NCBI RefSeq assembly: GCF_003419895.1
Contig: NZ_QPMM01000007.1
Location: 1 to 64,000 of the forward strand
Origin: Chitinophaga silvatica
Lineage (GTDB): Bacteria > Bacteroidota > Bacteroidia > Chitinophagales > Chitinophagaceae
Direction: 5' to 3'
DNA: 64,000 nucleotides
This document shows positions 25,269-35,304 of this stretch, one piece after another. Under the pieces are notes generated by a model. That model searched no databases and was not told the origin of the DNA. It saw nothing but the letters and a program-made list of their open reading frames with translations. The translations under genes were made by a program, and so were the position numbers. Position 1 is the stretch's first letter; each line of letters begins with the position of its first letter.

Positions 25269-26261
25269 ATGGCAAATATTACAGAAGCACTATTAATAAA
25301 ATACCTCGATAACAACTGCAATGAAGCAGAGAAGGCTATCGTGGAAGCATACCTGCAACAGCCGGAAAGTAATGCTATTCTTAACCTCCTCCTGGAAGAA
25401 AGAATGGAGAAAGATATAGAGGAAAGTACGGAAGGATCGGTGAATAAAGAGAGACAGCAACAATGGGCTGCGGATATGCGTGTTCGTATGGGGCGGGAAG
25501 ATAAAGTAAAGCCAATGCGGAAACGATATTATGTAGCAGCAGTTGCTGCCGCTTCAGTACTATTGATGGCAGGATTGTTTGCTTTGTTGAATAATGGCAG
25601 ATCAAAAACCACTGTTCCAACATTAGCCCTGCAACAAAATAAGGCAGGTGAACGTAAGATTATTCAACTAAGTGATGGTTCTACCATTCACCTTGGAGCT
25701 GCGAGTCAGCTTCAATATCCCGAACAATTTACCGGTGAAACCAGAGAAATTACCCTTAATGGAGAGGCGTTTTTTGAGATTGCGACTGATCCCGGCCACC
25801 CATTTATTATACATACCGGAAGTATTGCAACTACTGTTCTTGGAACCTCCTTTAAGATTGCTGCATTTGAAGGCCAACCCCTGGTTGTATCAGTGGCCAC
25901 AGGAAAGGTACGGGTTGATGATAGTAGCAATGGACAAATACGACAGTTGGCTATACTAACGGCTGGTAAACAAGTAAGTTGGATTAATGAGAAAGCATCA
26001 CTGGAAAATATTCGCTCAGAAGACGTAGCTGGCTGGCAAACCGGCCGCCTTGTGTTTAATAACCAAACATTGCAGGAAGTTGCTACTACTTTGGAAAGAT
26101 GGTATGATGTAAAGATCAGTTTCAGTCATTCGCAAAAAGCCAAAGAGAAAGTAACAATCACCTTATTTGCAGGTGCTGCTCTTAAGACTACGTTGCAAAC
26201 CCTCGCCTTGGGAAATAACTTTAATTATTCAACAAAAGACCGTGAAGTAATTATTTATTAA
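25269..26261 (+). CDS. FecR-family anti-sigma factor of the fasciclin locus
   Basis: With the start at 25269 (MANITEALLIKYL) the protein has 330 residues: a cytoplasmic N-terminal anti-sigma region, a membrane helix (YYVAAVAAASVLLMAGLFAL, residues ~85-105), a periplasmic FecR domain (GEAFFEIATDPGHPFIIHTG, TTVLGTSFKIAA) and a C-terminal DUF4974-type domain (LQEVATTLERWYDVKISFSH). The DUF4974 end is thought to meet the receptor's STN domain. An earlier in-frame ATG at 25245 adds only eight unlikely residues. Confidence 0.92.
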   Translation: MANITEALLIKYLDNNCNEAEKAIVEAYLQQPESNAILNLLLEERMEKDIEESTEGSVNKERQQQWAADMRVRMGREDKVKPMRKRYYVAAVAAASVLLMAGLFALLNNGRSKTTVPTLALQQNKAGERKIIQLSDGSTIHLGAASQLQYPEQFTGETREITLNGEAFFEIATDPGHPFIIHTGSIATTVLGTSFKIAAFEGQPLVVSVATGKVRVDDSSNGQIRQLAILTAGKQVSWINEKASLENIRSEDVAGWQTGRLVFNNQTLQEVATTLERWYDVKISFSHSQKAKEKVTITLFAGAALKTTLQTLALGNNFNYSTKDREVIIY

Positions 26262-26309
26262 TCCTATAATAAAACAATATGCACTAATAGTACACAACAA
26301 AAACAAAAA

Positions 26310-26427
26310 CGTTCCTACTTGCATTGGACCGCAGAAGGAACGCTTTAAAAAATTAACGGACTGCCGAAAGTTTTCTCAGGACCCAAAGCAGCCGAATTAT
26401 TAACAGATTTCCCGGTGTAAAACCGGG
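26310..26427 (+). other. Two hairpins between fecR and the receptor gene
   Basis: CGTTCCT (26310-26316) pairs with AGGAACG (26336-26342), and CCCGG (26411-26415) with CCGGG (26423-26427). The first could end the sigma/fecR transcript, since CTTTAAAAAATT follows. The second lies 23 bp before the receptor start codon and may affect translation. Confidence 0.35.
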
Positions 26428-26450
26428 CTTAACTATCAATATTCAAAAGT

Positions 26451-29400
26451 ATGGAAAAAGGATTAAAAAAAGATCCTTTAGGATTTTTCGTGGAACCTGC
26501 GCCCGAAAGCTTTGAATTTGTGTTAAAGCCCAGTGGTGCAGCAGATTCCCCTCCTGCCTCCTGTAAGCATAGACACAAAATTTACTTCCTGATGAAATGC
26601 TCATTTATCGTTTTGGCAGTACAGTTTACCTTCGTAAGCCTGTTGTTCGCTGATAACCTCAAGAGCCAGGATCTTTCCCGCCGCCTGAATCTTGATCTGA
26701 AAGATGCAGATGTTAGAGCAAGTTTGCTGAAAATTGAAAGCGAAACCGGTGTGCATTTCCTGCTGCCAGAATCACTGCTTGCAAACGTCAACAAAAAAGT
26801 AAATCTCCACAAGGATGATATTACAGTGAAAGATGCCATTTCAGGAGTGTTGAGCGGCACCTCACTCGAATACCATTTGCTAAATGGTTATGTAGTTGTA
26901 ACCAGAAAGAAAATTCCTGTAAAAATAACTGGCCGTGTATTGGAAAGTAAAACTAAAGACCCTCTGCCAGGTGTATCTGTTCGTATAAAAAATAACCCTG
27001 GTGGCGCCGCCTCCGATTTAAATGGAAACTTCACCGTTGAAGTTCCTGCTGAAGGCGCAGTGCTGATATTCTCACTAATGGGGTATGAGTCAAAGGAAGT
27101 GAAAGTTGTTGGTGGTTCAGCACCTATCACCGTTTTGCTGGATGTAAGCACACGTACTCTTGGAGAAGTGCAGGTACAGGCACGTCGTAAAACCAATACA
27201 GAAATTACGGTATTACAGGAGAGGAGAAACGCTGCTATTGTGCAGGATGCCATCTCTGCACAACAGATCGAAAGAACTGCCTCTATTACCACAACCCAGG
27301 CATTGCAACGCGTAAGTGGCGTAACTGTCACAGATGATAAATATGTGGCAATACGTGGGCTGGGAGACAGAAGTGTGATTGGTCAATTGAATGGTGTGCG
27401 CCTGGCATCTTCCGATCCCGATAGATCTTCTATCCCGCTGGACCTTGTACCAGCATCGCTTCTGGATAACATCACCATCTATAAAACTGTTACTCCCGAT
27501 AAACCTGCCGATGCTGCTGCCGGTATAGTGGAATTGAAAACAAAATCGGTTCCTGAGAAAAGAACAATGGAAATTATTGCACAAACCGGCTTCAACTCCA
27601 ATATCGGACCCGGTGGACGTATGAACTCCTTTTATAACAGCAATCTGGGTTTCTTCGGAAATAAGGTTAATGATAAAAATCTGAGTAGCGACTTCCTGAA
27701 CCTTTCCAATCAGTACCCAGGTGGCTTAAGCCAAATCCAGAAAATGATCTCGGAAAGCAATGGCAGTGCGGCAATGCAACAAGAAGCTGCACGCATTAAT
27801 AAAATTATGCATGCCTTTGATCCGGTGATGACTACACGCTACAAAACAGCACCACTTAATCAGTTGTATTCCGCAACATATGGTAATAGCTTCAATGTAT
27901 TTAAAAATAAAACATTGGGTCTTATTGTCGGAGGTAATTATTATCGTCGGACTACCGATGTATATGGTGGAGATCTTACTCAATATAGTATCTACCAGGG
28001 AGTAATTACCGGAAATCCGGATGTTTATAGTCCACGGAATATCCCTAACTATATTACCCCTAACAACCTGTATATGGGTAAATACCAGACCTATAAAGAA
28101 AATACAGGTACAGAAACGCTTAACTACGGGGTTCTCACTGGTCTGACTTTCCGTTTCGACAAACGCAATGAGATTAGTATGCAATATATGGGTAGTTGGG
28201 GAAGTGAGGCACAGGCTATCAATATGTACGGAAAATATGAGTATACAGGCCTACCGGGTGAAGTAAACAGTACTATTTATTCTCTTAAGCAAACCCGCCG
28301 TAACCTGAATACCTTCAACCTCCAGGGAGAACATAAGTTTCTTGAAGGAACATATTCACCAAAGTTGAGTTATAACCTGGCCTCTTCTACTTCTGCTCAG
28401 AACGATCCCGATTTCCGTTTTGTGACATTGACAGATTATATGCCCCGGGGAGGTGGATTCTATACTATTCAAAACGGAAGTGGCCAGAAAGCCTATTCAG
28501 AACATCTGTATGCCCTTAATTCGGGGTATGTGAATGGATATGGTACTTATGGTATTATTCAGGCAGAACCTAATGGCCGCCGCTGGCGTCAGTTGAATGA
28601 AACCAACTGGAATTATAAGGCCGACCTGATATTTCCATTCCCGCTGTTTGGACAGAAACAGGAATTTAAAACCGGATTCAACTATTTGAATCGTGATAGA
28701 GAGTTCCGTGAAAATATGATGTTTCTGCCTGGTTCCAACTTTGTGCAAAATCGTTCTATGGCATTGTATAGCGTGAACGGAAATCTGGATGCATTGGTTG
28801 GTCCTAAGATAATTGGTATTCAGCAGCCTTCCGGAAGTACCGGAGAAGGGGCTGATGCTATCGGAGGTTTCCTTTACAATACCCAAAAATCACCTAACAA
28901 CTATAATGGTTTCTTTGAAACGAATGCATACTACGGAATGCTTGACCTGCATTTACGAAGCGATCTTCGTGTATCCGGTGGCGTGCGTTTTGAAAAAACA
29001 AACATTCAGTCTTCCGTCGATACGTCTAATGTATTTCTTGATCCTTCGCTGACTGCAAAAGATAATAATGGTAACAGTGTTCCGGTAGTAATGATTAATC
29101 CGAATACTGTGTATAAAACCGCGTACAAGCCATATTACGCAGTAAATATGACCTATACCTACAGGGAAGATATGAACTTTCGTCTGGCGTACAATACTAC
29201 CCTGGCAAGGCCTGAACTGAGAGAGTTGACTAATGTGTTTGAATTTGATGCATTTCAAATGGGGCTTGTTGTTGGTAATCCTAATCTTGTAAACCAGCAT
29301 ACCGAAAACTTTGATTTTCGTTGGGAATGGTTCCCTAATCCAGGGGAAGTAATCTCTGTATCTGCATTTGGTAAGCGTATTAACAACCAGTTGGTGAAGG

Positions 29401-30014
29401 TATTCAGTCTGAAAACTGATGGGTTGGCGGCCAAATACCCGGAATATCCAACCATTCAGTTTCAGAATGATCCTAACACTGGTACGGTTTGGGGAGTTGA
29501 ATTGGAATTGGTAAAAGATTTAGGGAGATTAACACCTGCTTTTAAGAACTTCTTCATAGGTTCCAATCTGTTACTGGCTCAAAGTATTATCAAGAAAACC
29601 GCAGCCAGGTATGAAGCCAGTAAGTCGCTCGACCGAAATACACCTGAGAACAGTCCACTGTTCGAACAGGCTCCTTATTCTGTAAACGGGTGGCTGAATT
29701 ATAAGAATACTAAATGGGGTACTGATCTGACAGCCGCTTTCAACATGGTTGGAGAGCGTTTAGTACAGATTAACCTTACGGGTGAACCGGATTTGTATAC
29801 ACGTCCTGCTGCCGTTCTGGATATCATTTTCTCACAACAACTGAGTAAAAGATTACTGTTCAAAGGTTATGCTAAGAACATTCTGAATCCAGCTATTGAA
29901 ACTGTATATGCCAATCCAGGCACCGGGGGCCTCTGGTATGGCGAACGGTATGTAAACCGCAGTTACAGACGGGGTGCAGAGATAATGATGGGCTTTACTT
30001 ACAAGTTGTTCTAA
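26451..30014 (+). CDS. TonB-dependent receptor with N-terminal STN signalling domain
   Basis: The 1187-residue protein begins with a ~48-residue cytoplasmic leader, then a signal helix (CSFIVLAVQFTFVSLLFA), an STN domain (~83-150; LNLDLKDADVRASLLKIESE), a CarboxypepD-regulatory-like domain (~153-232), a plug with RGLGDRSVIGQLNGVRLASS and DKPADAAAGIVELKTKS, and a long beta barrel ending YRRGAEIMMGFTYKLF. It lacks the SusC signature and no SusD gene follows, so it is a receptor of a different type. It would both import a ligand and signal to the FecR encoded upstream. The following lipoprotein and fasciclin genes sit 20-33 bp apart, so they likely supply its surface partners. Confidence 0.93.
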   Translation: MEKGLKKDPLGFFVEPAPESFEFVLKPSGAADSPPASCKHRHKIYFLMKCSFIVLAVQFTFVSLLFADNLKSQDLSRRLNLDLKDADVRASLLKIESETGVHFLLPESLLANVNKKVNLHKDDITVKDAISGVLSGTSLEYHLLNGYVVVTRKKIPVKITGRVLESKTKDPLPGVSVRIKNNPGGAASDLNGNFTVEVPAEGAVLIFSLMGYESKEVKVVGGSAPITVLLDVSTRTLGEVQVQARRKTNTEITVLQERRNAAIVQDAISAQQIERTASITTTQALQRVSGVTVTDDKYVAIRGLGDRSVIGQLNGVRLASSDPDRSSIPLDLVPASLLDNITIYKTVTPDKPADAAAGIVELKTKSVPEKRTMEIIAQTGFNSNIGPGGRMNSFYNSNLGFFGNKVNDKNLSSDFLNLSNQYPGGLSQIQKMISESNGSAAMQQEAARINKIMHAFDPVMTTRYKTAPLNQLYSATYGNSFNVFKNKTLGLIVGGNYYRRTTDVYGGDLTQYSIYQGVITGNPDVYSPRNIPNYITPNNLYMGKYQTYKENTGTETLNYGVLTGLTFRFDKRNEISMQYMGSWGSEAQAINMYGKYEYTGLPGEVNSTIYSLKQTRRNLNTFNLQGEHKFLEGTYSPKLSYNLASSTSAQNDPDFRFVTLTDYMPRGGGFYTIQNGSGQKAYSEHLYALNSGYVNGYGTYGIIQAEPNGRRWRQLNETNWNYKADLIFPFPLFGQKQEFKTGFNYLNRDREFRENMMFLPGSNFVQNRSMALYSVNGNLDALVGPKIIGIQQPSGSTGEGADAIGGFLYNTQKSPNNYNGFFETNAYYGMLDLHLRSDLRVSGGVRFEKTNIQSSVDTSNVFLDPSLTAKDNNGNSVPVVMINPNTVYKTAYKPYYAVNMTYTYREDMNFRLAYNTTLARPELRELTNVFEFDAFQMGLVVGNPNLVNQHTENFDFRWEWFPNPGEVISVSAFGKRINNQLVKVFSLKTDGLAAKYPEYPTIQFQNDPNTGTVWGVELELVKDLGRLTPAFKNFFIGSNLLLAQSIIKKTAARYEASKSLDRNTPENSPLFEQAPYSVNGWLNYKNTKWGTDLTAAFNMVGERLVQINLTGEPDLYTRPAAVLDIIFSQQLSKRLLFKGYAKNILNPAIETVYANPGTGGLWYGERYVNRSYRRGAEIMMGFTYKLF

Positions 30015-30034
30015 AATTTATTAAAAAGGAAGAT

Positions 30035-31762
30035 ATGTATTATAAATATTTTGCCGTTGGTTTAATGCTGTTGACAATCAGCATGCTGTCGTGCAAAAAG
30101 GAAAAGGTTGATTATTCCTACGACAATCGTCCTGATATTGGTGTTGGCGGTAGCTCAACTATCCGCCTGGTAAACTGTACCCAAAATAACCAGTTATCCA
30201 TCAATGGTGAGAAGTTAACCAGCTACCTGATCATCAATCCACCGCAAGGAGAGCAAGCCCTTTATCCAGGTACCTATTGGTTTCCAACCAATGGTAAGCT
30301 GGGAGCCAGCTTTACTGTTCCCCGTCAGTTTCTTACTAATGGAAGTGCGATGATTTCAACAGATTATCTGGCATATTCAATGAGTCGTGATTCTTTTGGT
30401 TTTAAGGTAATTGAAGAATATAATAAGCCAAAGGATTATTTCATGGTATACGGGTTGCCATACTCGGCAGAAAAGGTGTCGAGAGTCCGAGAGGTGCCGC
30501 GTGAAATAACTGCACCATCAAAAGCTGGCTACTTTAAAATCCGTATTGTAAATCTGGCAGATAAGGTAAGTGCAGCATGGAATGCCGAAAATGTGGCTAA
30601 GCCACTTACACTTGCTTATGCTGACGGCACTCCGGTTAGTTCCACCACAAGTAATATAGATCCTCAATCCTGGTCTCAATATGTGGAACTGCCATATGGC
30701 ACCTATCAGTTTAAGGTACTCACACAAGAAGGCATTGAAGTAAGAGCCAGCGGAGGTGACGCATTTGAAAATACCTTCATGTCGGAACCTGCAAGTTCGA
30801 ATTTAATGAGGGCTGTTAGTGGTGTTCCGAATGCTGTAAGTACCGGTCTTACTTATGCACCTGTTAAAACGTACCAACCTGGTGGTGTTTACACTATTGT
30901 TGTTGGCATAGATCGTTTAACAATGCTGAATGTATTTGGTATACCAGGTGAAACATCTGTTTATTATCAGAATATATTTCGTGTACTCTCCGACGTTAGT
31001 GAACCTTTGAATACCGATTATTATCGCTTGCAGGGAGTTCAGGCAAATCCGGAAGAAGGACAGATAAGTTTTAGGGTAAATGGTACAAAACTGGCAGATG
31101 CAAACTATACTGCTGCTACCGACTATAGTATTTATGTAGCAGGGCAAGCTACAATAGAAGCAGTAAATGCTTCAGGTAATGTTTTGGCTACCGCCACTCA
31201 ACGCTTCCAGGCCGGACAGAATATTACAGCATGGTTCTATAAGAAGCCTGAAGGAAAGCCCGCTATCGGCATAGTAACCAATAATCTCACCGGTAGCTGG
31301 TATCAGCCATTGCCGGGTGGCGATAATACAGGACAGGATGGTTCGCTCAACAGAATGACACATAATTATCCTTTTAACTATCGTTTTCTTAACCTCTGTC
31401 CGGATCTTCCATATGTAAGCTTTACTTATGATAATGGTCAGTCATTTGGCGATATAAGCACTTCACGCAACCTGCAGCCGGGAGTTGCAGTAACCAACCT
31501 TCCATATGCCCGTGGCATACAGGATCAGGAAGCCTTCCAGATCATGGCTTATAAATCTACTCCTTCCGTATATCCCGGTAGCTGGATTTCATCGATTCCG
31601 GTGCTGAAGAGTACAGATTTTATAGCACACCCGGAAAGATATACACGGGTGAAGCCGGTACATGAGCCAGGTGTTTACACTGTAGCATTGGTTGGCCAGC
31701 TTAATGGAAACCAGCCGGAAGCGAAGAGAGCTAAAATGATCATTATTAAACACACGAAGTAA
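30035..31762 (+). CDS. DUF4397-like surface lipoprotein
   Basis: The chain of 575 residues has a signal peptide with lipobox LTISMLSC (Cys20) followed by KKEKVDYSYDN, a surface-export-like start. Several beta-sandwich modules of DUF4397 type are suggested by recurring pieces such as STIRLVNCTQNNQLSING, FKIRIVNLADKVSAAWN and ISFRVNGTKLADANY. It lies 20 bp after the receptor gene and six bases before the next lipoprotein gene. In this position it may take the place that SusD occupies in SusC systems, but it shows no SusD helices. Substrate unknown. Confidence 0.75.
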   Translation: MYYKYFAVGLMLLTISMLSCKKEKVDYSYDNRPDIGVGGSSTIRLVNCTQNNQLSINGEKLTSYLIINPPQGEQALYPGTYWFPTNGKLGASFTVPRQFLTNGSAMISTDYLAYSMSRDSFGFKVIEEYNKPKDYFMVYGLPYSAEKVSRVREVPREITAPSKAGYFKIRIVNLADKVSAAWNAENVAKPLTLAYADGTPVSSTTSNIDPQSWSQYVELPYGTYQFKVLTQEGIEVRASGGDAFENTFMSEPASSNLMRAVSGVPNAVSTGLTYAPVKTYQPGGVYTIVVGIDRLTMLNVFGIPGETSVYYQNIFRVLSDVSEPLNTDYYRLQGVQANPEEGQISFRVNGTKLADANYTAATDYSIYVAGQATIEAVNASGNVLATATQRFQAGQNITAWFYKKPEGKPAIGIVTNNLTGSWYQPLPGGDNTGQDGSLNRMTHNYPFNYRFLNLCPDLPYVSFTYDNGQSFGDISTSRNLQPGVAVTNLPYARGIQDQEAFQIMAYKSTPSVYPGSWISSIPVLKSTDFIAHPERYTRVKPVHEPGVYTVALVGQLNGNQPEAKRAKMIIIKHTK

Positions 31763-31767
31763 TTGTT

Positions 31768-32943
31768 ATGACCAAGATAAATTACCTCCTTGCCATTTGT
31801 GCATTAATATGGAGTTTTAGCTCCTGCAGTAAGGTGGAATATACGAAGGTTGATAAACCAGCCTATCTGCGAGTATTCAATGATTTCAATACGAAAATCG
31901 GCGTAGAAAATAAAGATGAGCAGAAGCCATTTATGTGTATGCTTATTGATCCGCAATTTGATAAGGATGGAGTACCTGTTGATGCTGCAATTAAGGGAGA
32001 TTACCTGGATCAGCGTGCTTCCTATGCTCCGCCTTATCCTTCTCATATCGGCAGTAGTACCAGTAAAAGGAATCCGGAATATCCAGGTAAAGAGAATGTA
32101 CCTGCCGGACCAGTTCTGAATGGCTTCGATTTGTCGAGCTGGGCGCAGATACCTTCGGGTAAGCATCGCATCGTATTTTATTACAGACCGATGAACGACA
32201 TTCCGTTTTTCAGCCTGGAACCCGCCATCCGTAAGAATGTAGTGGTGGATACAACTATTGAACTGGGTGTTGAAGAGGTTTACACGATGCATGTATTGCA
32301 AACTGATTTTAAAACAAAGTCAAGGGGCCTTATTCTTCGCAAAGAAAATTTCCATCTCCTTCCGCTATCTGATTCTATGGTGTATGTGAATTTTTATAAC
32401 TACAGTGCTGAGGGCTTCTGGAGTGCAGATAAAAGCGAGAAGTTCGACAATTTCGAAGATGGTTTATTGCGTTTTGGGATCAGAGATGATATCAACATCT
32501 GGATGTCGCTTTGTAAACCGGGGGGATGGACCACTATTCCGGGTTATAAGTTTGCTTATCTGGGCCAGATGAAAAGAAGTATTGGTAATGGAGTGGCTCC
32601 ATACTATAGTTTCCCGTTGTTTGCTGATACGGCATCTAACCGTATCACTACTGATATCTGGCAGCGTTTTAGTTTGCTTGTTCCGGGGCTTGATCCTGAA
32701 AAAATTCCGTATGGAGATAGAGATGTTAATGCCGATGGACAATATGGTTTGCTGGCACTCTATGGAAACGGTACCAGACAGAGTTTTGAACGAGGTGGTT
32801 TATTTCTGCCGAGCATGATTGTTAACATTCATTCCGGTACCTATAACCCACGTTCCTTCGCTACCGTAAATACCATCGAAGTGATAAACGGAACGGCCTA
32901 TCTGACCACTATTCAGCGTAGGTATCCAAAACCTATTTACTAA
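31768..32943 (+). CDS. Surface lipoprotein of unknown family
   Basis: This is a 391-residue protein with signal sequence and lipobox IWSFSSC (Cys20) followed by SKVEYTKVDKPAYLRVFNDF. The strand-rich sequence, with PAYLRVFNDFNTKIGVENKD and MVYVNFYNYSAEGF as similar strands, suggests two domains related to the DUF4397 type of the upstream protein, though I cannot assign a family. It starts six bases after the preceding gene, so the two are almost certainly co-translated. A role as a second receptor-associated surface protein is inferred from gene order only. Confidence 0.7.
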   Translation: MTKINYLLAICALIWSFSSCSKVEYTKVDKPAYLRVFNDFNTKIGVENKDEQKPFMCMLIDPQFDKDGVPVDAAIKGDYLDQRASYAPPYPSHIGSSTSKRNPEYPGKENVPAGPVLNGFDLSSWAQIPSGKHRIVFYYRPMNDIPFFSLEPAIRKNVVVDTTIELGVEEVYTMHVLQTDFKTKSRGLILRKENFHLLPLSDSMVYVNFYNYSAEGFWSADKSEKFDNFEDGLLRFGIRDDINIWMSLCKPGGWTTIPGYKFAYLGQMKRSIGNGVAPYYSFPLFADTASNRITTDIWQRFSLLVPGLDPEKIPYGDRDVNADGQYGLLALYGNGTRQSFERGGLFLPSMIVNIHSGTYNPRSFATVNTIEVINGTAYLTTIQRRYPKPIY

Positions 32944-32976
32944 CCCGCACTTCAATTCAATATAAAAAGTAAAACA

Positions 32977-34050
32977 ATGCTTAAATATATTAAGTCCGGT
33001 ATGTTGATAGCTTTGCTGCCTGCATTTTTCACAGGTTGTAAGCACAACGAACTGGTGGTACCTGATGCCAGGGAGTCTTACAGGCCCGCAGGAGATTTTG
33101 TTAAAAATAATTATGACCTGCAACTGTTCAATGCCGCATTGGAGTATACCGGTTTGGCAACAGAACTGAATGGAGAAGGCCCTTTTACCTTGTTTGCTCC
33201 TAATAATAATGCTTTTAATGAATTGGGAATTACACGTATATCAGACTTTCAGCGTCTCAACAAAGACAGCCTGAAACTGGCGATGCAGTATCATATTCTT
33301 AATCGCAGATTGCCTTTAACCGATATGCCTACCAATGGTGTAGATGTAAGATATATGAATCTGGCGGGTAGAGAAGTGTATCTGACTTTAGCCTCGATGG
33401 ACCCTAAATCTCCCGGTTTTGCATTAAATAATCTGTTTGTAAACGGCTCTTTTGCTGTTAAGAAAAATGTAGTGCTTTCGAATGGTATACTGAATGTGAT
33501 GGATAAGGTGATAAAATATATACCCGGTAGTGTACAACAGTTTCTGGCTGCTAAACCCGAATATAGTGTTTATGTAGCTGCACTTAAGCAAAGTGGGTTA
33601 TGGGAACAACTATCAGGTGCCGGTCCGTTCACCATTTTTGCGCCGGATAATGCTGCATTGGAAAGACAAGGTATCACGATGGAAACTTTATCGACCTATA
33701 ATGCGGAAAAGTATGTAACCGCACGACTTTTCGGGATGTATATATTACCAGGGAAAAACCTGTTTCTAACAGATTTTATAGCCTTAAATACTATTTACGG
33801 TACACCGCAATTGCAAGCGAAGATTGCAAATGATAACTTCATTTATCGGTTGACTGCCACCAAAAATCTATCACAGGTCACACCATCAGAATTCTCACTT
33901 GCTTATCAGGATCCTGAAAACCCGGCGCTGGGTAGCCAGGGAACTGTATATGGTAATACATCCCGTAAAAATGATAATCTCACCGACAACGGTATCGTTC
34001 ACTACCTACCCGACCTGGTGATTAAACCTAAGGTTGCATTAAAGAAATAA
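32977..34050 (+). CDS. Two-domain fasciclin (FAS1) lipoprotein, first of three
   Basis: A protein of 357 residues with lipobox PAFFTGC (Cys21). Two FAS1 domains follow: the first has GPFTLFAPNNNAFNELG (~residues 68-84) and the second GPFTIFAPDNAALERQG (~210-226). Each also has the YH-type motif late in the domain (MQYHILNRRLP in the first). FAS1 domains mediate adhesion or bind ligands at surfaces. The second domain's end is long and less regular. It belongs to a row of three related genes, presumably arisen by duplication, between two TonB receptor genes. Confidence 0.9.
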   Translation: MLKYIKSGMLIALLPAFFTGCKHNELVVPDARESYRPAGDFVKNNYDLQLFNAALEYTGLATELNGEGPFTLFAPNNNAFNELGITRISDFQRLNKDSLKLAMQYHILNRRLPLTDMPTNGVDVRYMNLAGREVYLTLASMDPKSPGFALNNLFVNGSFAVKKNVVLSNGILNVMDKVIKYIPGSVQQFLAAKPEYSVYVAALKQSGLWEQLSGAGPFTIFAPDNAALERQGITMETLSTYNAEKYVTARLFGMYILPGKNLFLTDFIALNTIYGTPQLQAKIANDNFIYRLTATKNLSQVTPSEFSLAYQDPENPALGSQGTVYGNTSRKNDNLTDNGIVHYLPDLVIKPKVALKK

Positions 34051-34071
34051 TCATTTCAAAAAGTTATCGAT

Positions 34072-35304
34072 ATGAGACGTATCATATTTTATACAATCAC
34101 CTGTGTGTTGTTGGCAATGGCCTGTAGGAAAGCAGAATATCAACGGCCTCCGGTTGGTGAGAAGGTGCCGTATGTAGACCCTGCCACCAGTGATTTGAAA
34201 ACTCTTTTGGGGAGATCAACACAAAAATTATTTTTTACCGCCTGGCAAAGAAGTAACATGGATTCCTTACTGAATATTCAGGGTAAAGGAATTCGATTTA
34301 CCATATTTGTACCAGATGATGCAGCTATGACTGCTGCCGGATACACGGCAGATAAAATTGCTGTGGCTAAAGTGGCCGATCTCGACTCACTGCTGCTTTT
34401 TCACGTTGTTCCGGAGTATATCGATTCAGCTGTAGTACGTAGTCAACAGGGCAATGTACGACACAAATCCATGCTGAAAGACAGAACATTAAAGGAACAG
34501 GTAACTCGCCTTGGTTCTAATGTACTATACACTGAAGCATATTCATATAAATTATTTATCGGTGCTACAGCGGATGGATCACTACTTATTAATGGGAAGA
34601 ATAGTGGTAAAGTTTCGCCTTTGTATGCAAGCAATGGAGTAATCTATCCAATCACTAAACCATTGGTGCGCCCACGTAAAACGATGTTGAATATCATTGA
34701 TACTGACCCGCGTTTTACCATATTGTCGGGTCTCCTCAAAGCTTTGGATAGTACATGGGAAGAGGTTACCTACGGTTGGTTTGAGCGCAAAATGTACGAG
34801 GAATTGAATATCAAGATCGGCAATCTTATTGTAAGTGATGCCTTCTTTGCTCCAACCAATGAAGCATTTAAAAAAGCAGGTTTCAATTCCGTAGAGGACC
34901 TGATGGCGTTAAACGCTCGTTCTATGCCATATCTGGATGAGGAAGAAGGAATATTATATAACGAGATGTTTGTTACGGATTCTTTGTTGGCCTATTCCCA
35001 GTGGGGCCGGCTTTTCTCAATTAAAAGCTCGGCAGGTTATGGAGATAGGGTATCTGCTATGTTTTGGTCTAATGACCTGAATAATGTGATGCTTGGCAAT
35101 TTTGCTCTGATTACCAGTGGTAATAATGTAGTACCTATTTACTATGTGCCATTTGATTTTGGTACAAATGCCGGTCAAATTACGGTGAAGGTAAAAGGTA
35201 GCAGCTATCCTGCGGCTAATATAGTGGAGGCGGATATACCAACATTACAAGGCCCGTTACATGCCATTGATAACCTGATTCTTGGCGATAAAGTTAAGTT
35301 CTAA
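34072..35304 (+). CDS. Two-domain fasciclin (FAS1) lipoprotein, second of three
   Basis: The 410-residue protein has a lipobox VLLAMAC (Cys18) followed by RKAEYQRPPVGE. The first FAS1 domain carries RFTIFVPDDAAMTAAGYT and LLLFHVVPEYI. The second is more diverged, with SDAFFAPTNEAFKKAGF and an insert before its conserved histidine position. Its stop codon overlaps the next gene's start (TAATG), which couples their translation. Like its neighbours it should be exposed at the outer membrane. Differences among the three paralogues suggest distinct ligands or heteromeric assembly, which is inference. Confidence 0.88.
   Translation: MRRIIFYTITCVLLAMACRKAEYQRPPVGEKVPYVDPATSDLKTLLGRSTQKLFFTAWQRSNMDSLLNIQGKGIRFTIFVPDDAAMTAAGYTADKIAVAKVADLDSLLLFHVVPEYIDSAVVRSQQGNVRHKSMLKDRTLKEQVTRLGSNVLYTEAYSYKLFIGATADGSLLINGKNSGKVSPLYASNGVIYPITKPLVRPRKTMLNIIDTDPRFTILSGLLKALDSTWEEVTYGWFERKMYEELNIKIGNLIVSDAFFAPTNEAFKKAGFNSVEDLMALNARSMPYLDEEEGILYNEMFVTDSLLAYSQWGRLFSIKSSAGYGDRVSAMFWSNDLNNVMLGNFALITSGNNVVPIYYVPFDFGTNAGQITVKVKGSSYPAANIVEADIPTLQGPLHAIDNLILGDKVKF

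Noticed and set aside
31804..32301. 165-codon minus-strand ORF
   Set aside because: It lies antisense to a lipoprotein gene with a good lipobox in a tightly spaced operon. No family is recognised.
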